From: CAXRDE01 sp964229355
GTDB lineage: Bacteria > Cyanobacteriota > Sericytochromatia > UBA7694
Assembly: GCA_964229355.1 (NCBI GenBank)
Contig: CAXRDE010000025.1
Location: 248,001 to 312,000 of the forward strand
DNA: 64,000 nt
Direction of reading: 5' to 3'
This document shows, one piece after another, positions 7,162-16,421 of the stretch; within the stretch, counting starts at the first letter, position 1, and each line of letters starts with the position of its first letter. A program made the position numbers and the translations under genes. A model generated the notes under the pieces. It searched no databases. It saw only the letters and a list, made by a program, of their open reading frames with translations, and was not told where the DNA came from.

Positions 7162-8118
7162 ATGTCTACCCCATCCCAGGCCAAACCCGGCCTTCACCCC
7201 CGCAACCCCCACCGCTTTCGCTACGATTTTGCGGCCCTGCTCAAGAGTTATCCTGAGCTCAAAGTCTTTCTGATCGAAACGCCACGGGGCGACACCAGCA
7301 TTAATTTTGCCAATGCCAAAGCCGTTAAAGCATTAAACCGCGCCTTGTTGGCCCATTTTTACAAATTGAAAGATTGGGACATTCCCGAAGGCTATTTGTG
7401 CCCCCCCATTCCCGGTCGCGCTGACTACATTCACCACCTGGCGGACATTCTGGCAGAGACCCATCAGGGCATTATTCCCACGGGCGCACGGGTCAAAGCC
7501 CTGGACATCGGCACCGGTGCCAGCGTGATTTACCCGATTATTGGGCACCGTGAATACGGCTGGTCTTTTGTGGCCAGCGAGTTTGACCCCACCGCTGTCA
7601 AGGCCGCCGAAGACCTGCTGCACAACAACCCCGATCTGGAACGCCGCATTGAGGTCCGTCAACAGCGCTTTAAAACCAACATTTTTAAAGGGGTGGTGCA
7701 GGATCATGAGGTGTATGACATGACCCTCTGCAATCCACCCTTTTACAGTTCTGCCAAAGCCGCACAAGCCGCCAACCAACGCAAAAACCGCAATTTAAAA
7801 CGCCCCGTGGGCAAAACCAAGCGCAATTTCGGGGGACAGGATCATGAACTGTGGTTCCCCGGCGGTGAGCGCGCCTTTGTGGAAAATATTATTCGTGAGA
7901 GCAAGGACCTGGGCGAGCGTTGCCTGTGGTTTAGTGCCTTAATCTCGGATCAGGACCACCTGCCCAAACTGCAGCACGTGCTGCAAGAGGTGGGGGCCGA
8001 CACCCATCTGGTGCGCGAGATGGCCCAGGGCCAAAAGAGCAGTCGCTTGCTGGTGTGGAGTCACCAGAGCGCTTCCGATCGCCAGCAATGGGTCAAACGG
8101 CGCTGGGGCAAGGCTTAA
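7162..8118 (+). CDS. rlmF: 23S rRNA (adenine-1618-N6)-methyltransferase RlmF
   Basis: This 318-aa Rossmann-fold SAM-dependent methyltransferase modifies A1618 of 23S rRNA. RlmF/YbiN signatures are present throughout: the N-terminal LHPRNPHRFRYDF, the SAM loop LDIGTGASVIYP (about 113-124), and the catalytic NPPFY motif in LCNPPFYSSAKAA. A likely promoter -10 (TATACT at about 7121) precedes it, with a modest ribosome site (AGGTAAAAGG region). It stands alone, convergent with the symporter gene. Confidence 0.93.
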   Translation: MSTPSQAKPGLHPRNPHRFRYDFAALLKSYPELKVFLIETPRGDTSINFANAKAVKALNRALLAHFYKLKDWDIPEGYLCPPIPGRADYIHHLADILAETHQGIIPTGARVKALDIGTGASVIYPIIGHREYGWSFVASEFDPTAVKAAEDLLHNNPDLERRIEVRQQRFKTNIFKGVVQDHEVYDMTLCNPPFYSSAKAAQAANQRKNRNLKRPVGKTKRNFGGQDHELWFPGGERAFVENIIRESKDLGERCLWFSALISDQDHLPKLQHVLQEVGADTHLVREMAQGQKSSRLLVWSHQSASDRQQWVKRRWGKA

Positions 8119-8121
8119 AAC

Positions 8122-9420
8122 CTAGGCCTCCGATTGATCATAGTCGGGTTCTTCCAGGCGGGCAATCACGGCGGTAGCCACAATGTCGCCCGCCACATTG
8201 AGCACCGTGCGGGACATGTCTAAAATGCGATCCACACCCAAAATAATGGCGATGCTTTCACCAGGGGCGCCCACGGAGATCAAAATGCTGGCCATAAGCG
8301 GCAAGGAACCCCCGGGCACACCAGCGGTACCCACCCCCGCGAGAATCGACATAAACACCACGGTGGCCTGCTGAGCCAGGGTCAGCTCCACCCCAAAGCA
8401 CTGGGCCAAAAACAGCACGGTCATGCCTTCAAAAAGCGCCGTTCCGTTTTGATTGGCCGTGGAGCCAATGGTGAGGACAAAATGGGCGATTTTTGGAGGC
8501 AGCTTGAGCTTTTCTACCGAGACCTGAATGGCAGTGGGTAAGGTGGCGTTGCTCGAAGAGGTGCCAAAGGCCGTGATCATGACCTCTTGAATCTTTTTAA
8601 AAAAGTCCAGCGGAGACAGCTTTGCCACAAATTTAAGGATCAAACTGTAGACGCCAAACAATTGCAGGGCCAGAGCCAAAAGCACCGTGAACACGTAATA
8701 GAGCAAGACCTGCAACAGGGCCATTCCGGTGGAGGATACCAGCACAAACAAAAGCGCCGCCACCCCGTAGGGGGCCAACTTCATGCCAAAGCCAATGACC
8801 TGCATGACCACTTCATAGACGCCTTCTAAAAAGGCCTTCACGGGAGCCACTTTTTCTTGATCAGACACCGACAGGGCCAGGCCCAGAATCAGGGCAAAGC
8901 ACATAATGGCCAGTAAGCCACCGCCCGTATAGCCGCTTTCAAAAGCCCGCGCCATGTCTTCAAAGGGGTTTTTGGGCACCAGTTTCACCAGGGTGTCGGC
9001 AAATGAAGTCACCGGCGCACTTTGTAAGCCCTGTTGGAGTTTTTCACCCTGGCTGCCAAACTGGGCCATGAGCAACTGGCGATTGGCTTCGGTCAGGCTC
9101 TGGGCAGGCTGTAAAAGGTTAAACACCCCCAGCCCCACCAGCACCGAGCTGCCTGAAGCCAGCACCGTATAAACCAGGGTTTTCAAGCCAATGCGGCCGA
9201 TGCGACTCACGTCGCCCAGCTCCGCCATCCCCAGGGTTAACGCCGATAAAATCAAAGGGATCACCATCATAAACAGCAGGCGCATAAACAAATCGCCCAC
9301 GGGCTTCACCCATTGATTAATGGCAGCGATGGTGTCGGCAGAAAGTCCCAGCCATTGCACACAGGCACCGGCCACAACGCCGACCACCATGCCGATCAGA
9401 ATTTGGGTATGAAGGGGCAT
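8122..9420 (-). CDS. dicarboxylate/amino acid:cation symporter (DAACS family)
   Basis: The ATG at 9420 follows a ribosome site (AGAGGA) and gives 432 aa. The multi-helix transporter has the DAACS hallmarks: the Ser-rich re-entrant loop (FGTSSSNATLPTA), the NQNGTALFEG motif in place of the usual N-M-D-G-T, and LGVDRILDMSRT near the C-terminus with the substrate-contacting Asp and Arg. It imports glutamate, aspartate or C4-dicarboxylates with H+ or Na+. The substrate among GltP, GltT and DctA types cannot be decided here. It is downstream of, and on the same strand as, the 9441-12371 gene. Confidence 0.9.
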   Translation of the reverse strand: MPLHTQILIGMVVGVVAGACVQWLGLSADTIAAINQWVKPVGDLFMRLLFMMVIPLILSALTLGMAELGDVSRIGRIGLKTLVYTVLASGSSVLVGLGVFNLLQPAQSLTEANRQLLMAQFGSQGEKLQQGLQSAPVTSFADTLVKLVPKNPFEDMARAFESGYTGGGLLAIMCFALILGLALSVSDQEKVAPVKAFLEGVYEVVMQVIGFGMKLAPYGVAALLFVLVSSTGMALLQVLLYYVFTVLLALALQLFGVYSLILKFVAKLSPLDFFKKIQEVMITAFGTSSSNATLPTAIQVSVEKLKLPPKIAHFVLTIGSTANQNGTALFEGMTVLFLAQCFGVELTLAQQATVVFMSILAGVGTAGVPGGSLPLMASILISVGAPGESIAIILGVDRILDMSRTVLNVAGDIVATAVIARLEEPDYDQSEA

Positions 9421-9440
9421 AAGAAGCAATCCTCTATTTC

Positions 9441-12371
9441 TTAAAACGTCGGCCCAAACAAGGGCTCATACACGGGTTTCCACAGGCGGTCATAACCTAA
9501 ACCAACCCCCAGAATAAAACTGGCACCCAGTTGGGAAGTGGCGGGCAACTTGCCCTGAAACACATAGGTGTCAGCAAAAAAGCGCAAAGACAAATTATCG
9601 GTAAGCGACAGGCGCAGCGAAGACACCCACTGGGCCGTTAGGCCCAGACTGGAGGCATTGTCGTTGGGCGAGGGCAAGAAGTAGCGGGCGTCTAAGTCGT
9701 TGTGCCAGGTGAGAGCGCTGTTGACAGGCTGCTCGTGCACAAACTTAAGGTCCACACCGCCCTCTAAGTTATTGGGCACGTTAAAATCTCGGCGCAAGGC
9801 CAGACCGGTTTTAAAGGTTTTTAAACGGTCACCGCCGGGAATACTGAGTCCAAAGACCCCCCGCAATTCGGACTGCAGGGGATTGCGCTGCTGGGTGTCT
9901 GCATTGAGCGTTGGGGTAAATTCGGTGTCATAAAACCCCTCCAGAAAAGGGGTTAGCGACAACTGGGCGTCAAACAGGGAAAACTTAAACAAGCGCAATT
10001 GCAATTCGCTCGAAAACAGCAGATCATCCTGGTTTTCAGTAAACCGCTCCCCGGCGTCAGTGGCCGTCACATCCACCACCGACAGGCCTTCATACTTGGC
10101 CTGGATGGCATTGGTCCAGCCCATCCAGGGATTGTCTAAACCGCTATAAAGACGGGTACGGGCCCCAAAATTAAAGCTATTGGGGGAGATGACACGGGTT
10201 TCCCGCACCTCAGTATAAGCCTGGTTGTTGACGGCATTGTACCCACTAATATTCAATTGCAAATCGTCGAGCCCCAGGGTAAACAGGGTTTGTTTTTCGT
10301 GCCAACGGGGCCGCATGCGTTGGGCCAGCTGTGCTGCGGTGTCGGGTTGTTGGGCCAGCTGTTCCAGCTCTTTTAATAACACATTGCGCAAATAAATATC
10401 GCGGGGGGCCTGATTGGGAGCGCCCTGCAACACCTGCTGCACGGCACTTAAGCGGGCTACCCCTGAGGGCATCAGCACCCGGTAATACACTTTTTTGCCG
10501 CCCAGGGGCCGCCCCCACACGGTGTTATCGCTGGTGCGCAATCCGCCAAAGGTCAGTTTTTCGCTGGTGATCTGACTTAACGCTTTAAGCTGGTCTCCGT
10601 TGAGGGTGTACATATGCAGGGTGTCGTTCAGCTTGAGCCGCTCGTACACCAACATACGGGGCATGGCTCCCGGTACGCTCAGCGCATCCTGACCACTTGC
10701 CTTAAACACCACCACCTCGCTCTGGTAGCGATCCATCAACAGGTTCATTTCTAAGTTGTACAACAGTTCGCGGGTAATATACGGCTGGTAAATTTGCAAG
10801 AACTCTGTATCAGAAAGGGCGCGATAACCACTGAGGCGCTCCCGGGCAGCTAACGTGGTGGCCGAATTTAAAAAGAGTTTTAACAATTCGGGGTCATTGC
10901 GCAGCACGGGCCCCATATTGGGAATCAGTTCGTCCAGCGCATCTTTATACACGTCCTGGCGAATGGCCAAAATCGCGGGTAAAAAACGGGGCAAAGGGGG
11001 CAAATCAAAGGTAATGGGGTACAGTTCACTGCGCAATTGCAAGTGCTGGTTATCAGCATGGACATGAATTTTGCTCAATGCATGGGCGTTGCTGCGCGGT
11101 ACAAAAGCCCGGGGGGGACTATCGATGGGGGTGGTTTGTGAGGCCTCTAGCTTTTGCAAGGGCGATTCGGTATCGGTCAGCACCAAATGGGCATCGCGGT
11201 TGTATTTTTCAAGGGCCTGCAATTGGCTTTCATTGAGATCCCCCAGAATGACGACCACATCGGGCTGCGCTTCGCGTTTTAACAGGGGTAGAACCTGCTC
11301 TAACGCCGTGCGGGGCGGTAAGATTTCAGTGTCTTCAGAAATCACCTCAAGGGCGCGCAAGGCATTGATCTCTTCGGGATCTGTCAGCCCAATAAACGCA
11401 ATTTTTTTGTCGCCCACCTGATGCGTTTTATACGGGGGGAACACATAGGTGCCTTGCTGACGAATACTGGCGGAAATAAAGGGCAATTGATGGGTTTCTT
11501 GCTCCCGTAACAGATTGAGCAGTCCACCCCGCAGCTCTTCTTTGCCCACATTAATGGCAAAATAGCCCATTTGCTGCGCCATCTTAAGGGAGTTGGCACG
11601 CTGCAGAGACAAATGGTCCGTCAACACGGAGCTTAACCCTTCCAGGAGGTTCCCTGAGTCCACCAGCAAACTGTCGGGCGTGCGCAGGCGCTCAATGAGG
11701 GCCATACGGCGTGTGCCCTCGCCAAAGGGTTTTCCAATGAGCTGTAGGGTACTGCTGGCCTGGGGAGCACCGTCCGTACGCTGAAAATGCAAATCAAAAC
11801 CCAGGACCATTTCCCACAGCAAGGGATTATCAGGGCGTTCCTTAACCGCTTCAGGTAAACGCAAGTGCTGGACGCCGCCAGGATAGGTGGTCAGAACTGC
11901 ATCCTGCCAGCGCACCTGCTTTTGATAACGGGGATGGGCCTGAATAAAGGCGCTCAGAGCCTGAAACAAGTCAGGATCGCTACCGGGCAAGATTAAACTG
12001 TCATTTGCAGTGAGTACCCGCAGGTTTTCGCGACGCAGCGGTACCGTGGACGGAGCATCCGCTAAAAAAGGTTTTAGCGCGGCAACCCCAAATTGATTGC
12101 CCCACAGATAGTGTCCCTGGGCGTGAAAGTACACGGTGGTACGGGCCACGCCAAAATCTTGAATGGCCAGGGCCTGACTTTGATTTTGGACAAAGTCAGA
12201 GGTCATAAAGTAAGGCAAACGCACGTCGTAAAGATAACTCGAAGCCAGACCTTTTATGTCTCCCGTATGAAAAATATTCACATCAAGAGAGGCGTTCTGT
12301 GCCCAAAGGGGAAGACAAAGGACACCGCTCAGTCCCAGGCCGAGCAAAAGCTGAGGAAAAAATCGAGGCAT
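9441..12371 (-). CDS. 5'-nucleotidase-like protein fused to outer-membrane beta-barrel
   Basis: The ATG at 12371 gives 976 aa with a Sec signal peptide (LPLWAQN). Residues about 230-400 resemble the metallophosphoesterase half of 5'-nucleotidases (DSGNLLEG, YFAINVGKEEL where active enzymes have GNHE/D, PDVVVILGDLN). Residues about 480-680 resemble the C-terminal nucleotidase domain (MYTLNGDQLKAL). After about residue 700 the sequence becomes a run of alternating beta strands (LDDLQLNISGYN to the end) finishing in PTF, as in outer-membrane barrels. The catalytic Asn-His is replaced, so enzymatic activity is doubtful. Possibly a surface-exposed binding or structural protein. Function unassigned. 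Confidence 0.65.
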   Translation of the reverse strand: MPRFFPQLLLGLGLSGVLCLPLWAQNASLDVNIFHTGDIKGLASSYLYDVRLPYFMTSDFVQNQSQALAIQDFGVARTTVYFHAQGHYLWGNQFGVAALKPFLADAPSTVPLRRENLRVLTANDSLILPGSDPDLFQALSAFIQAHPRYQKQVRWQDAVLTTYPGGVQHLRLPEAVKERPDNPLLWEMVLGFDLHFQRTDGAPQASSTLQLIGKPFGEGTRRMALIERLRTPDSLLVDSGNLLEGLSSVLTDHLSLQRANSLKMAQQMGYFAINVGKEELRGGLLNLLREQETHQLPFISASIRQQGTYVFPPYKTHQVGDKKIAFIGLTDPEEINALRALEVISEDTEILPPRTALEQVLPLLKREAQPDVVVILGDLNESQLQALEKYNRDAHLVLTDTESPLQKLEASQTTPIDSPPRAFVPRSNAHALSKIHVHADNQHLQLRSELYPITFDLPPLPRFLPAILAIRQDVYKDALDELIPNMGPVLRNDPELLKLFLNSATTLAARERLSGYRALSDTEFLQIYQPYITRELLYNLEMNLLMDRYQSEVVVFKASGQDALSVPGAMPRMLVYERLKLNDTLHMYTLNGDQLKALSQITSEKLTFGGLRTSDNTVWGRPLGGKKVYYRVLMPSGVARLSAVQQVLQGAPNQAPRDIYLRNVLLKELEQLAQQPDTAAQLAQRMRPRWHEKQTLFTLGLDDLQLNISGYNAVNNQAYTEVRETRVISPNSFNFGARTRLYSGLDNPWMGWTNAIQAKYEGLSVVDVTATDAGERFTENQDDLLFSSELQLRLFKFSLFDAQLSLTPFLEGFYDTEFTPTLNADTQQRNPLQSELRGVFGLSIPGGDRLKTFKTGLALRRDFNVPNNLEGGVDLKFVHEQPVNSALTWHNDLDARYFLPSPNDNASSLGLTAQWVSSLRLSLTDNLSLRFFADTYVFQGKLPATSQLGASFILGVGLGYDRLWKPVYEPLFGPTF

Positions 12372-12482
12372 GGTAAAGGTTCTCAAGGCATGTTTTTGTT
12401 GTTCTTAAGCATACCGGAAAAGCTGCAGCCTTGTTATACTTGAGTGCAAAATATTCAAAACATATGAGATAGAGGTCACTTC

Positions 12483-12821
12483 ATGAACACCCGCACATTA
12501 ACCCTCCGCCTGATGGCTCTTATGGCCATTGCCAGTTTCGGCGCCACATCTTGCTACCCTGAACTGTACGAAGAAAAAGACACCTATTTAGAGGCCATTA
12601 AAACCTCGCAGCAGGGCATTGGTCACGGCGGCGAAGAGCACGGTGAAGAGCACGGTGAAGAGCACGGCAAGGGTGAGCACGGCGAAGAGCACGGGGGTGA
12701 CGCCACCCATGGCGATGCAACAAATCATGGCGATGCTGCCCACGGTGACGACACCCACGGGGAAGGTCATGACAAAGGCCATGACAAAGCCAATAGCGAA
12801 TCTCACGGCGAAGGCCACTAA
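12483..12821 (+). CDS. His/Glu/Gly-repeat lipoprotein, putative metal buffer
   Basis: The 112-aa protein has a lipoprotein signal ending at GATSC. After a short linker, residues 48-112 are almost entirely His, Gly, Glu and Asp in short units (GEEH, GDATH, GHDK). Such tracts bind Zn, Ni or Cu and typically act as periplasmic buffers. An extended -10 (TGTTATACT, TATACT at 12435-12440) and a ribosome site (GAGG) precede it. Repeat units are degenerate at DNA level, consistent with slippage. It is convergent with the peptidase gene. The metal is unknown. Confidence 0.75.
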   Translation: MNTRTLTLRLMALMAIASFGATSCYPELYEEKDTYLEAIKTSQQGIGHGGEEHGEEHGEEHGKGEHGEEHGGDATHGDATNHGDAAHGDDTHGEGHDKGHDKANSESHGEGH

Positions 12822-12830
12822 AAAGACCGC

Positions 12831-12858
12831 AAGGCCCTTATTTTTGAATCAGGGCCTT
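12831..12858 (-). terminator. hairpin between convergent genes
   Basis: Perfect 8-bp arms AAGGCCCT and AGGGCCTT with a 12-base loop overlap the stop region of the peptidase gene. On the minus strand a TTTTT run follows eight bases after the stem, so it may terminate that gene; the plus strand lacks a T-tract. Confidence 0.4.
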
Positions 12859-13707
12859 TACCAGCTGTTCTGCGCGCACAATGTCCCCTAAAAACACCCG
12901 TTCATCTTTTTGATGATAAGGGTAAATGGCCGGTTCTACCGCCACACAGGGAACCACGTGCGCGTCTTGCTGTTGATTCAAACAGCGGCCGTAATTTAAA
13001 TAGTCATTGGTGTTATTGGTCAGATGCAAATGGGGGTCCACGCTTAAAGCCCATTGCTCTAATTCTGCGGTGGCCTGCTGCAGGGCAGCAGAGGCCGTGA
13101 GGCCGTTTTTCTCCCAGTGTTTGGAGTACAGGGCCACGCCGGGCTCCCCGCGAAACAAGGGGGTCGTGTCGATGGTAATCACCCGTGAAGGCAAGGGCAG
13201 GTGCTCCAGCACATAAGCAGACAGTCGCTCAGCCCCGATGCCCGAGTATAAGCCCGCCCCGCCTTCAAACAAGCGTTCCGGATGGCGTTTCAGCCCAAAA
13301 CTTTCTTCCATTTCTGAAAATAGCAGATACAGGGTGGGAAAGCGCTCAATCGGACTTTGAAACATCAGACTCAGGGCCATTCCAAGGCCCACCGTATCAT
13401 CCATTTGCCCGGTAATTTCCTGGTTATCGACGCTCACGGGCAAGCGCGCTGGCGGCTGCGTGGGGGTTCCCGCTTCGTGAAAGTGATCAATTTTATCCAG
13501 GTGGGCTGACAGCGCCACCGGGGGAGCGTCATCTCGCCCCTGTACCTTGATCAAAAGATTGTGTCGCGGCACAGGTATCAGCTCCGCATAGGGACAACGG
13601 TCCACCAGCTCCTGAATCAAAGGGTGTAAACGGTCTTCATAGGAACTAAAAGCGGGGACCTCTGCACAAGCCTGAATGAGCTGAAGGGTGGAAGGAGTCG
13701 ATGACAT
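12838..13707 (-). CDS. M20/M42-type zinc metallopeptidase
   Basis: This 289-aa cytoplasmic protein carries the co-catalytic di-zinc layout of M20/M28/M42 peptidases: SAHLDKID (H and D ligands, about 83-90), GQMDDTVGLG (bridging D, about 125-134) and SEMEESFG (catalytic and metal Glu, about 158-165), then ITIDTTP. No signal peptide or lid domain is visible and the length is short for M20, closer to M42-like aminopeptidases. Likely peptide or amide hydrolysis; the substrate is unknown. Convergent with the His-rich lipoprotein gene. Confidence 0.8.
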   Translation of the reverse strand: MSSTPSTLQLIQACAEVPAFSSYEDRLHPLIQELVDRCPYAELIPVPRHNLLIKVQGRDDAPPVALSAHLDKIDHFHEAGTPTQPPARLPVSVDNQEITGQMDDTVGLGMALSLMFQSPIERFPTLYLLFSEMEESFGLKRHPERLFEGGAGLYSGIGAERLSAYVLEHLPLPSRVITIDTTPLFRGEPGVALYSKHWEKNGLTASAALQQATAELEQWALSVDPHLHLTNNTNDYLNYGRCLNQQQDAHVVPCVAVEPAIYPYHQKDERVFLGDIVRAEQLVKALIQK

Positions 13708-13837
13708 ACAACACGGGCCTTTTCGTTTTTGTTTTCACGTTAGCAAAGTCCGAGCGGCAAAACTGTGAGTCCTTCACATTTGTCTCTTGACAGGAGCGCC
13801 TTCCTCTCTTACGGTGAAGGCAGAAAAAGAGGTGTTT

Positions 13838-14905
13838 ATGAAAACCATTGATCGTTCTTGCCCTGTCATGGTGACAGGTGCCACAGGTTATGTGGCCGGT
13901 TGGCTGGTCAAACGGCTACTGGAGGAAGGCTTAACCGTCCATGCACCGGTCCGCAACCCCGATAACCTGGAAAAGCGGAAATACTTAGACGCCCTTGCCG
14001 AAAAAACCCCGGGAAATATTCGCTATTTTAAAGCCGATCTACTGGATGAAGGCTCTTATGACGAAGCCATGGCCGGGTGTGAACTGGTTTTTCATACGGC
14101 TTCACCGTTTTTGAGTCAGGTGAAAGACGCCCAGCGGGATCTGGTGGACCCCGCCCTGAAAGGCACTTTAAATGTGTTAAACAGCGTGGAGCGCACCCCC
14201 AGTGTCAAACGGGTGGTGTTGACCAGTTCCTGTGCGGCCATTTATGGCGATAATAAAGATCTCCAGGCCCTTCCCGATGGCACCCTGACCGAAGCGGTAT
14301 GGAACACCTCTTCCAGTTTGACCCATCAGGCTTATTCTTACTCCAAAACCATCGCCGAAAAGGCCGCCTGGGATCAGGTAAAACAGCAGAGCACACCGGA
14401 GCGCTGGGATCTGGTGGTGGTGAACCCTTCGCTGGTGATTGGCCCGGGCATTAACCCCTACGGCACTTCAGAAAGCTTTCAAATCGTCAAGCAACTGGGA
14501 GACGGCACCATGCGCATGGGCGCCCCCGACTTAGAAATTGGCGTTGTTGACGTCCGGGATCTTGCAGAAGCGCACGTTCAGGCCGGGTTTCGTCCAGCGG
14601 CGGAAGGACGCCATATTGTCTCCGCCGAAGACAGCAGCATTCTGACACTGGGGCAATTGCTGGGCAAACGCTTCGGCTCGGCTTACCCTTTTCCCAAAAA
14701 GCCACTGCCCAAAGGCCTTCTGTGGCTTCTGGGACCTTTTGTGGGGTTTTCTCGCCAAATGATTCAACGCAATCTGGGTTATCCCTGGCGTGCCGATAAC
14801 ACCAAAAGCAAAACCGCACTGGGCATCAATTACCGACCCGTAGAAACCTCCATTGTCGAATTTTTTCAACAATTGATCGATCACGACATTGTATCCCCGC
14901 GCTAA
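13838..14905 (+). CDS. NAD(P)-dependent epimerase/reductase (dihydroflavonol-reductase-like)
   Basis: The start is ATG 13838 with ribosome site AGAGGTG; upstream codons lack support. The 355-aa extended SDR has the N-terminal nucleotide loop TGATGYVAGWLVKRLL and the active-site AYSYSK (Tyr-x-x-x-Lys), with LTSSCAAIYG upstream. The pattern V-V-N-P-S-L-V-I-G-P is typical of the dihydroflavonol/anthocyanidin reductase and cinnamoyl-CoA reductase-like branch, which in bacteria reduces varied aldehydes or ketones. A TTGACA box at 13786-13791 may be its -35. Substrate unknown. Confidence 0.87.
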   Translation: MKTIDRSCPVMVTGATGYVAGWLVKRLLEEGLTVHAPVRNPDNLEKRKYLDALAEKTPGNIRYFKADLLDEGSYDEAMAGCELVFHTASPFLSQVKDAQRDLVDPALKGTLNVLNSVERTPSVKRVVLTSSCAAIYGDNKDLQALPDGTLTEAVWNTSSSLTHQAYSYSKTIAEKAAWDQVKQQSTPERWDLVVVNPSLVIGPGINPYGTSESFQIVKQLGDGTMRMGAPDLEIGVVDVRDLAEAHVQAGFRPAAEGRHIVSAEDSSILTLGQLLGKRFGSAYPFPKKPLPKGLLWLLGPFVGFSRQMIQRNLGYPWRADNTKSKTALGINYRPVETSIVEFFQQLIDHDIVSPR

Positions 14906-14981
14906 GCACTGCGACACAGGGAGCATGCCAGAAGCATCAGTTATGTTAAAATAAAGCAAACACCACATAAAGGAGCGCGCT

Positions 14982-16412
14982 ATGGGAAACTTACCTCCCG
15001 TTCATAACGCTTCAAGCCCCTCCCTTTACACACCCCGCACAGCCCCTGAGCCTCGCGGCATAAGTACGTCCCCTGAGTCCGCCACGCCGCCCGAGGAAGC
15101 ATCTTCTTTACAGGACACCGCTTCTTTGGCTTACCGTCCCCTGAAAAAAGGCCTGGCAAAGCCCATGATGGATATGCAGTCCCTGTTTGCCGTCGGCCCC
15201 CTGGAGGATCTTTCCGGGACGCCCATCGGACAGGACGAGCGCGGCATCGTGGTCTATCTGGGCGAGCGTCTACACCAGCATCTTGCTGACGAAAAAGAAG
15301 CCCTGGCGCTGGCCCGTCAGCGAGGCAGCGTTCTGGACCAGCCCGACAGTGCCGTGGTGCAAAACCGCAGCGGTACGTACGACCTGTACAACCTTGAGCG
15401 CGATCGCGGATCCTGGCGCAAAGAAGAGCACGATTTTAACGGCTATCATCGCCTGCGAGCCGCTCAATTTCAAGATCCGGGCACCCGAGGCGATCGTTTG
15501 ACTGCCGTGGTGTCTGAAGACAAACAGGTACGTTACCTGGGCTCAGAACCCAGCCCGGCCCGTTACCCACAAATTGCCAACCCTGCCCCTTTATTGCCCA
15601 CTAACGCGCCCGCCGCCCTGCGCCAGGAAACCGTCCAGCATTTACGGGGACAGGCTGTAGCTGTGCTACATCGCCTGGAAGCCATGGAGAAAGACCTTGG
15701 CGCCCAAAAGGATCACCGGGGCGTTTTTAGCGCCATGTATCGGGTGATCACCGAACGGGGCGTCGCTGAGCTGGACCGCTTTATTGCCCAGGGAGATTTG
15801 CGCGCGGCAGAATTTGAGGGGGCCCTACTGGTTAATTTTGCCAACCGTTATTTTGCCGCCTATGATGCCTACGCCGCAGGAAACATGGCCGAAGTCCCTG
15901 AGGTGTGGCGTTCAGCGTTTGACGGGGGACGTCACGCAGAATCCCAGAATTATCCCAAAGCCAGCGTCACCGAAATTGTCAGCTCATCAATGATTGCCCA
16001 CATTATTAACGATTTGCCCCAAACCCTGCAAGACATTGGCTACCCTGCCGCCAGCGATCGCCAAAAGCTCGACGCGGTTTACGACAGCTTTAACGGTGCA
16101 CTGATGGAGGAAAAAAGTCGTATTATGGACGCTGTGGCAACCCATTACGGCCACACCGACATGCATTTTTTGGACAGCCTGGCCACCACCTTACTGACAC
16201 CTCATGTCTGGGGCCCTGCCGGCGATAACATTCCCGAGCTGCTCAAACGCCCCTGGGGACAGCAGATAACGCAACGGGCGCAGGGTGAAGTCTTTACCCT
16301 GATGCGCACCCTGGCAAAACAGCGCGCGCTCAGTGATTCACCCTCTGAGATTCAACACAAAGCACGGGGCATCTCTGATGCAGCCCGCATCTTAACACCA
16401 GGCGGCAACTAA
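14982..16412 (+). CDS. DUF5995-like protein with disordered Pro/Ser leader
   Basis: The 476-aa protein has no signal peptide. Residues 1-55 are low complexity (Pro, Ser, Thr). The C-terminal half contains FANRYFAAYDAYAAG, VPEVWRSAFD and AHIINDLPQTL, matching the core of DUF5995, a helical domain with conserved His/Asp that may bind metal (ligands suspected, function unknown). The middle contains a YDLYNLERDRGSWRKEEHDF segment and R-Y-L-G. The ribosome site is good (AAGGAG). The Pro-rich leader is like that of the LysM and SleB-like proteins, although the GGGTATAAT element is absent. Confidence 0.75.
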   Translation: MGNLPPVHNASSPSLYTPRTAPEPRGISTSPESATPPEEASSLQDTASLAYRPLKKGLAKPMMDMQSLFAVGPLEDLSGTPIGQDERGIVVYLGERLHQHLADEKEALALARQRGSVLDQPDSAVVQNRSGTYDLYNLERDRGSWRKEEHDFNGYHRLRAAQFQDPGTRGDRLTAVVSEDKQVRYLGSEPSPARYPQIANPAPLLPTNAPAALRQETVQHLRGQAVAVLHRLEAMEKDLGAQKDHRGVFSAMYRVITERGVAELDRFIAQGDLRAAEFEGALLVNFANRYFAAYDAYAAGNMAEVPEVWRSAFDGGRHAESQNYPKASVTEIVSSSMIAHIINDLPQTLQDIGYPAASDRQKLDAVYDSFNGALMEEKSRIMDAVATHYGHTDMHFLDSLATTLLTPHVWGPAGDNIPELLKRPWGQQITQRAQGEVFTLMRTLAKQRALSDSPSEIQHKARGISDAARILTPGGN

Positions 16413-16421
16413 AGGGGGCTG

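Noticed and set aside
12715..12745. Third copy of the metal operator (GATGCAACAA then GATGCTGCC)
   Set aside because: It is inside the His/Asp/Ala repeat coding sequence, the half-sites are wrongly spaced, and the codons explain the similarity.
12600..12820. CRISPR-like repeats
   Set aside because: The short repeats encode His/Glu/Gly units in frame; no spacers of constant length. The same holds for the NHL repeats at 24000-25900 and the poly-Gly tract near 22815-22860.
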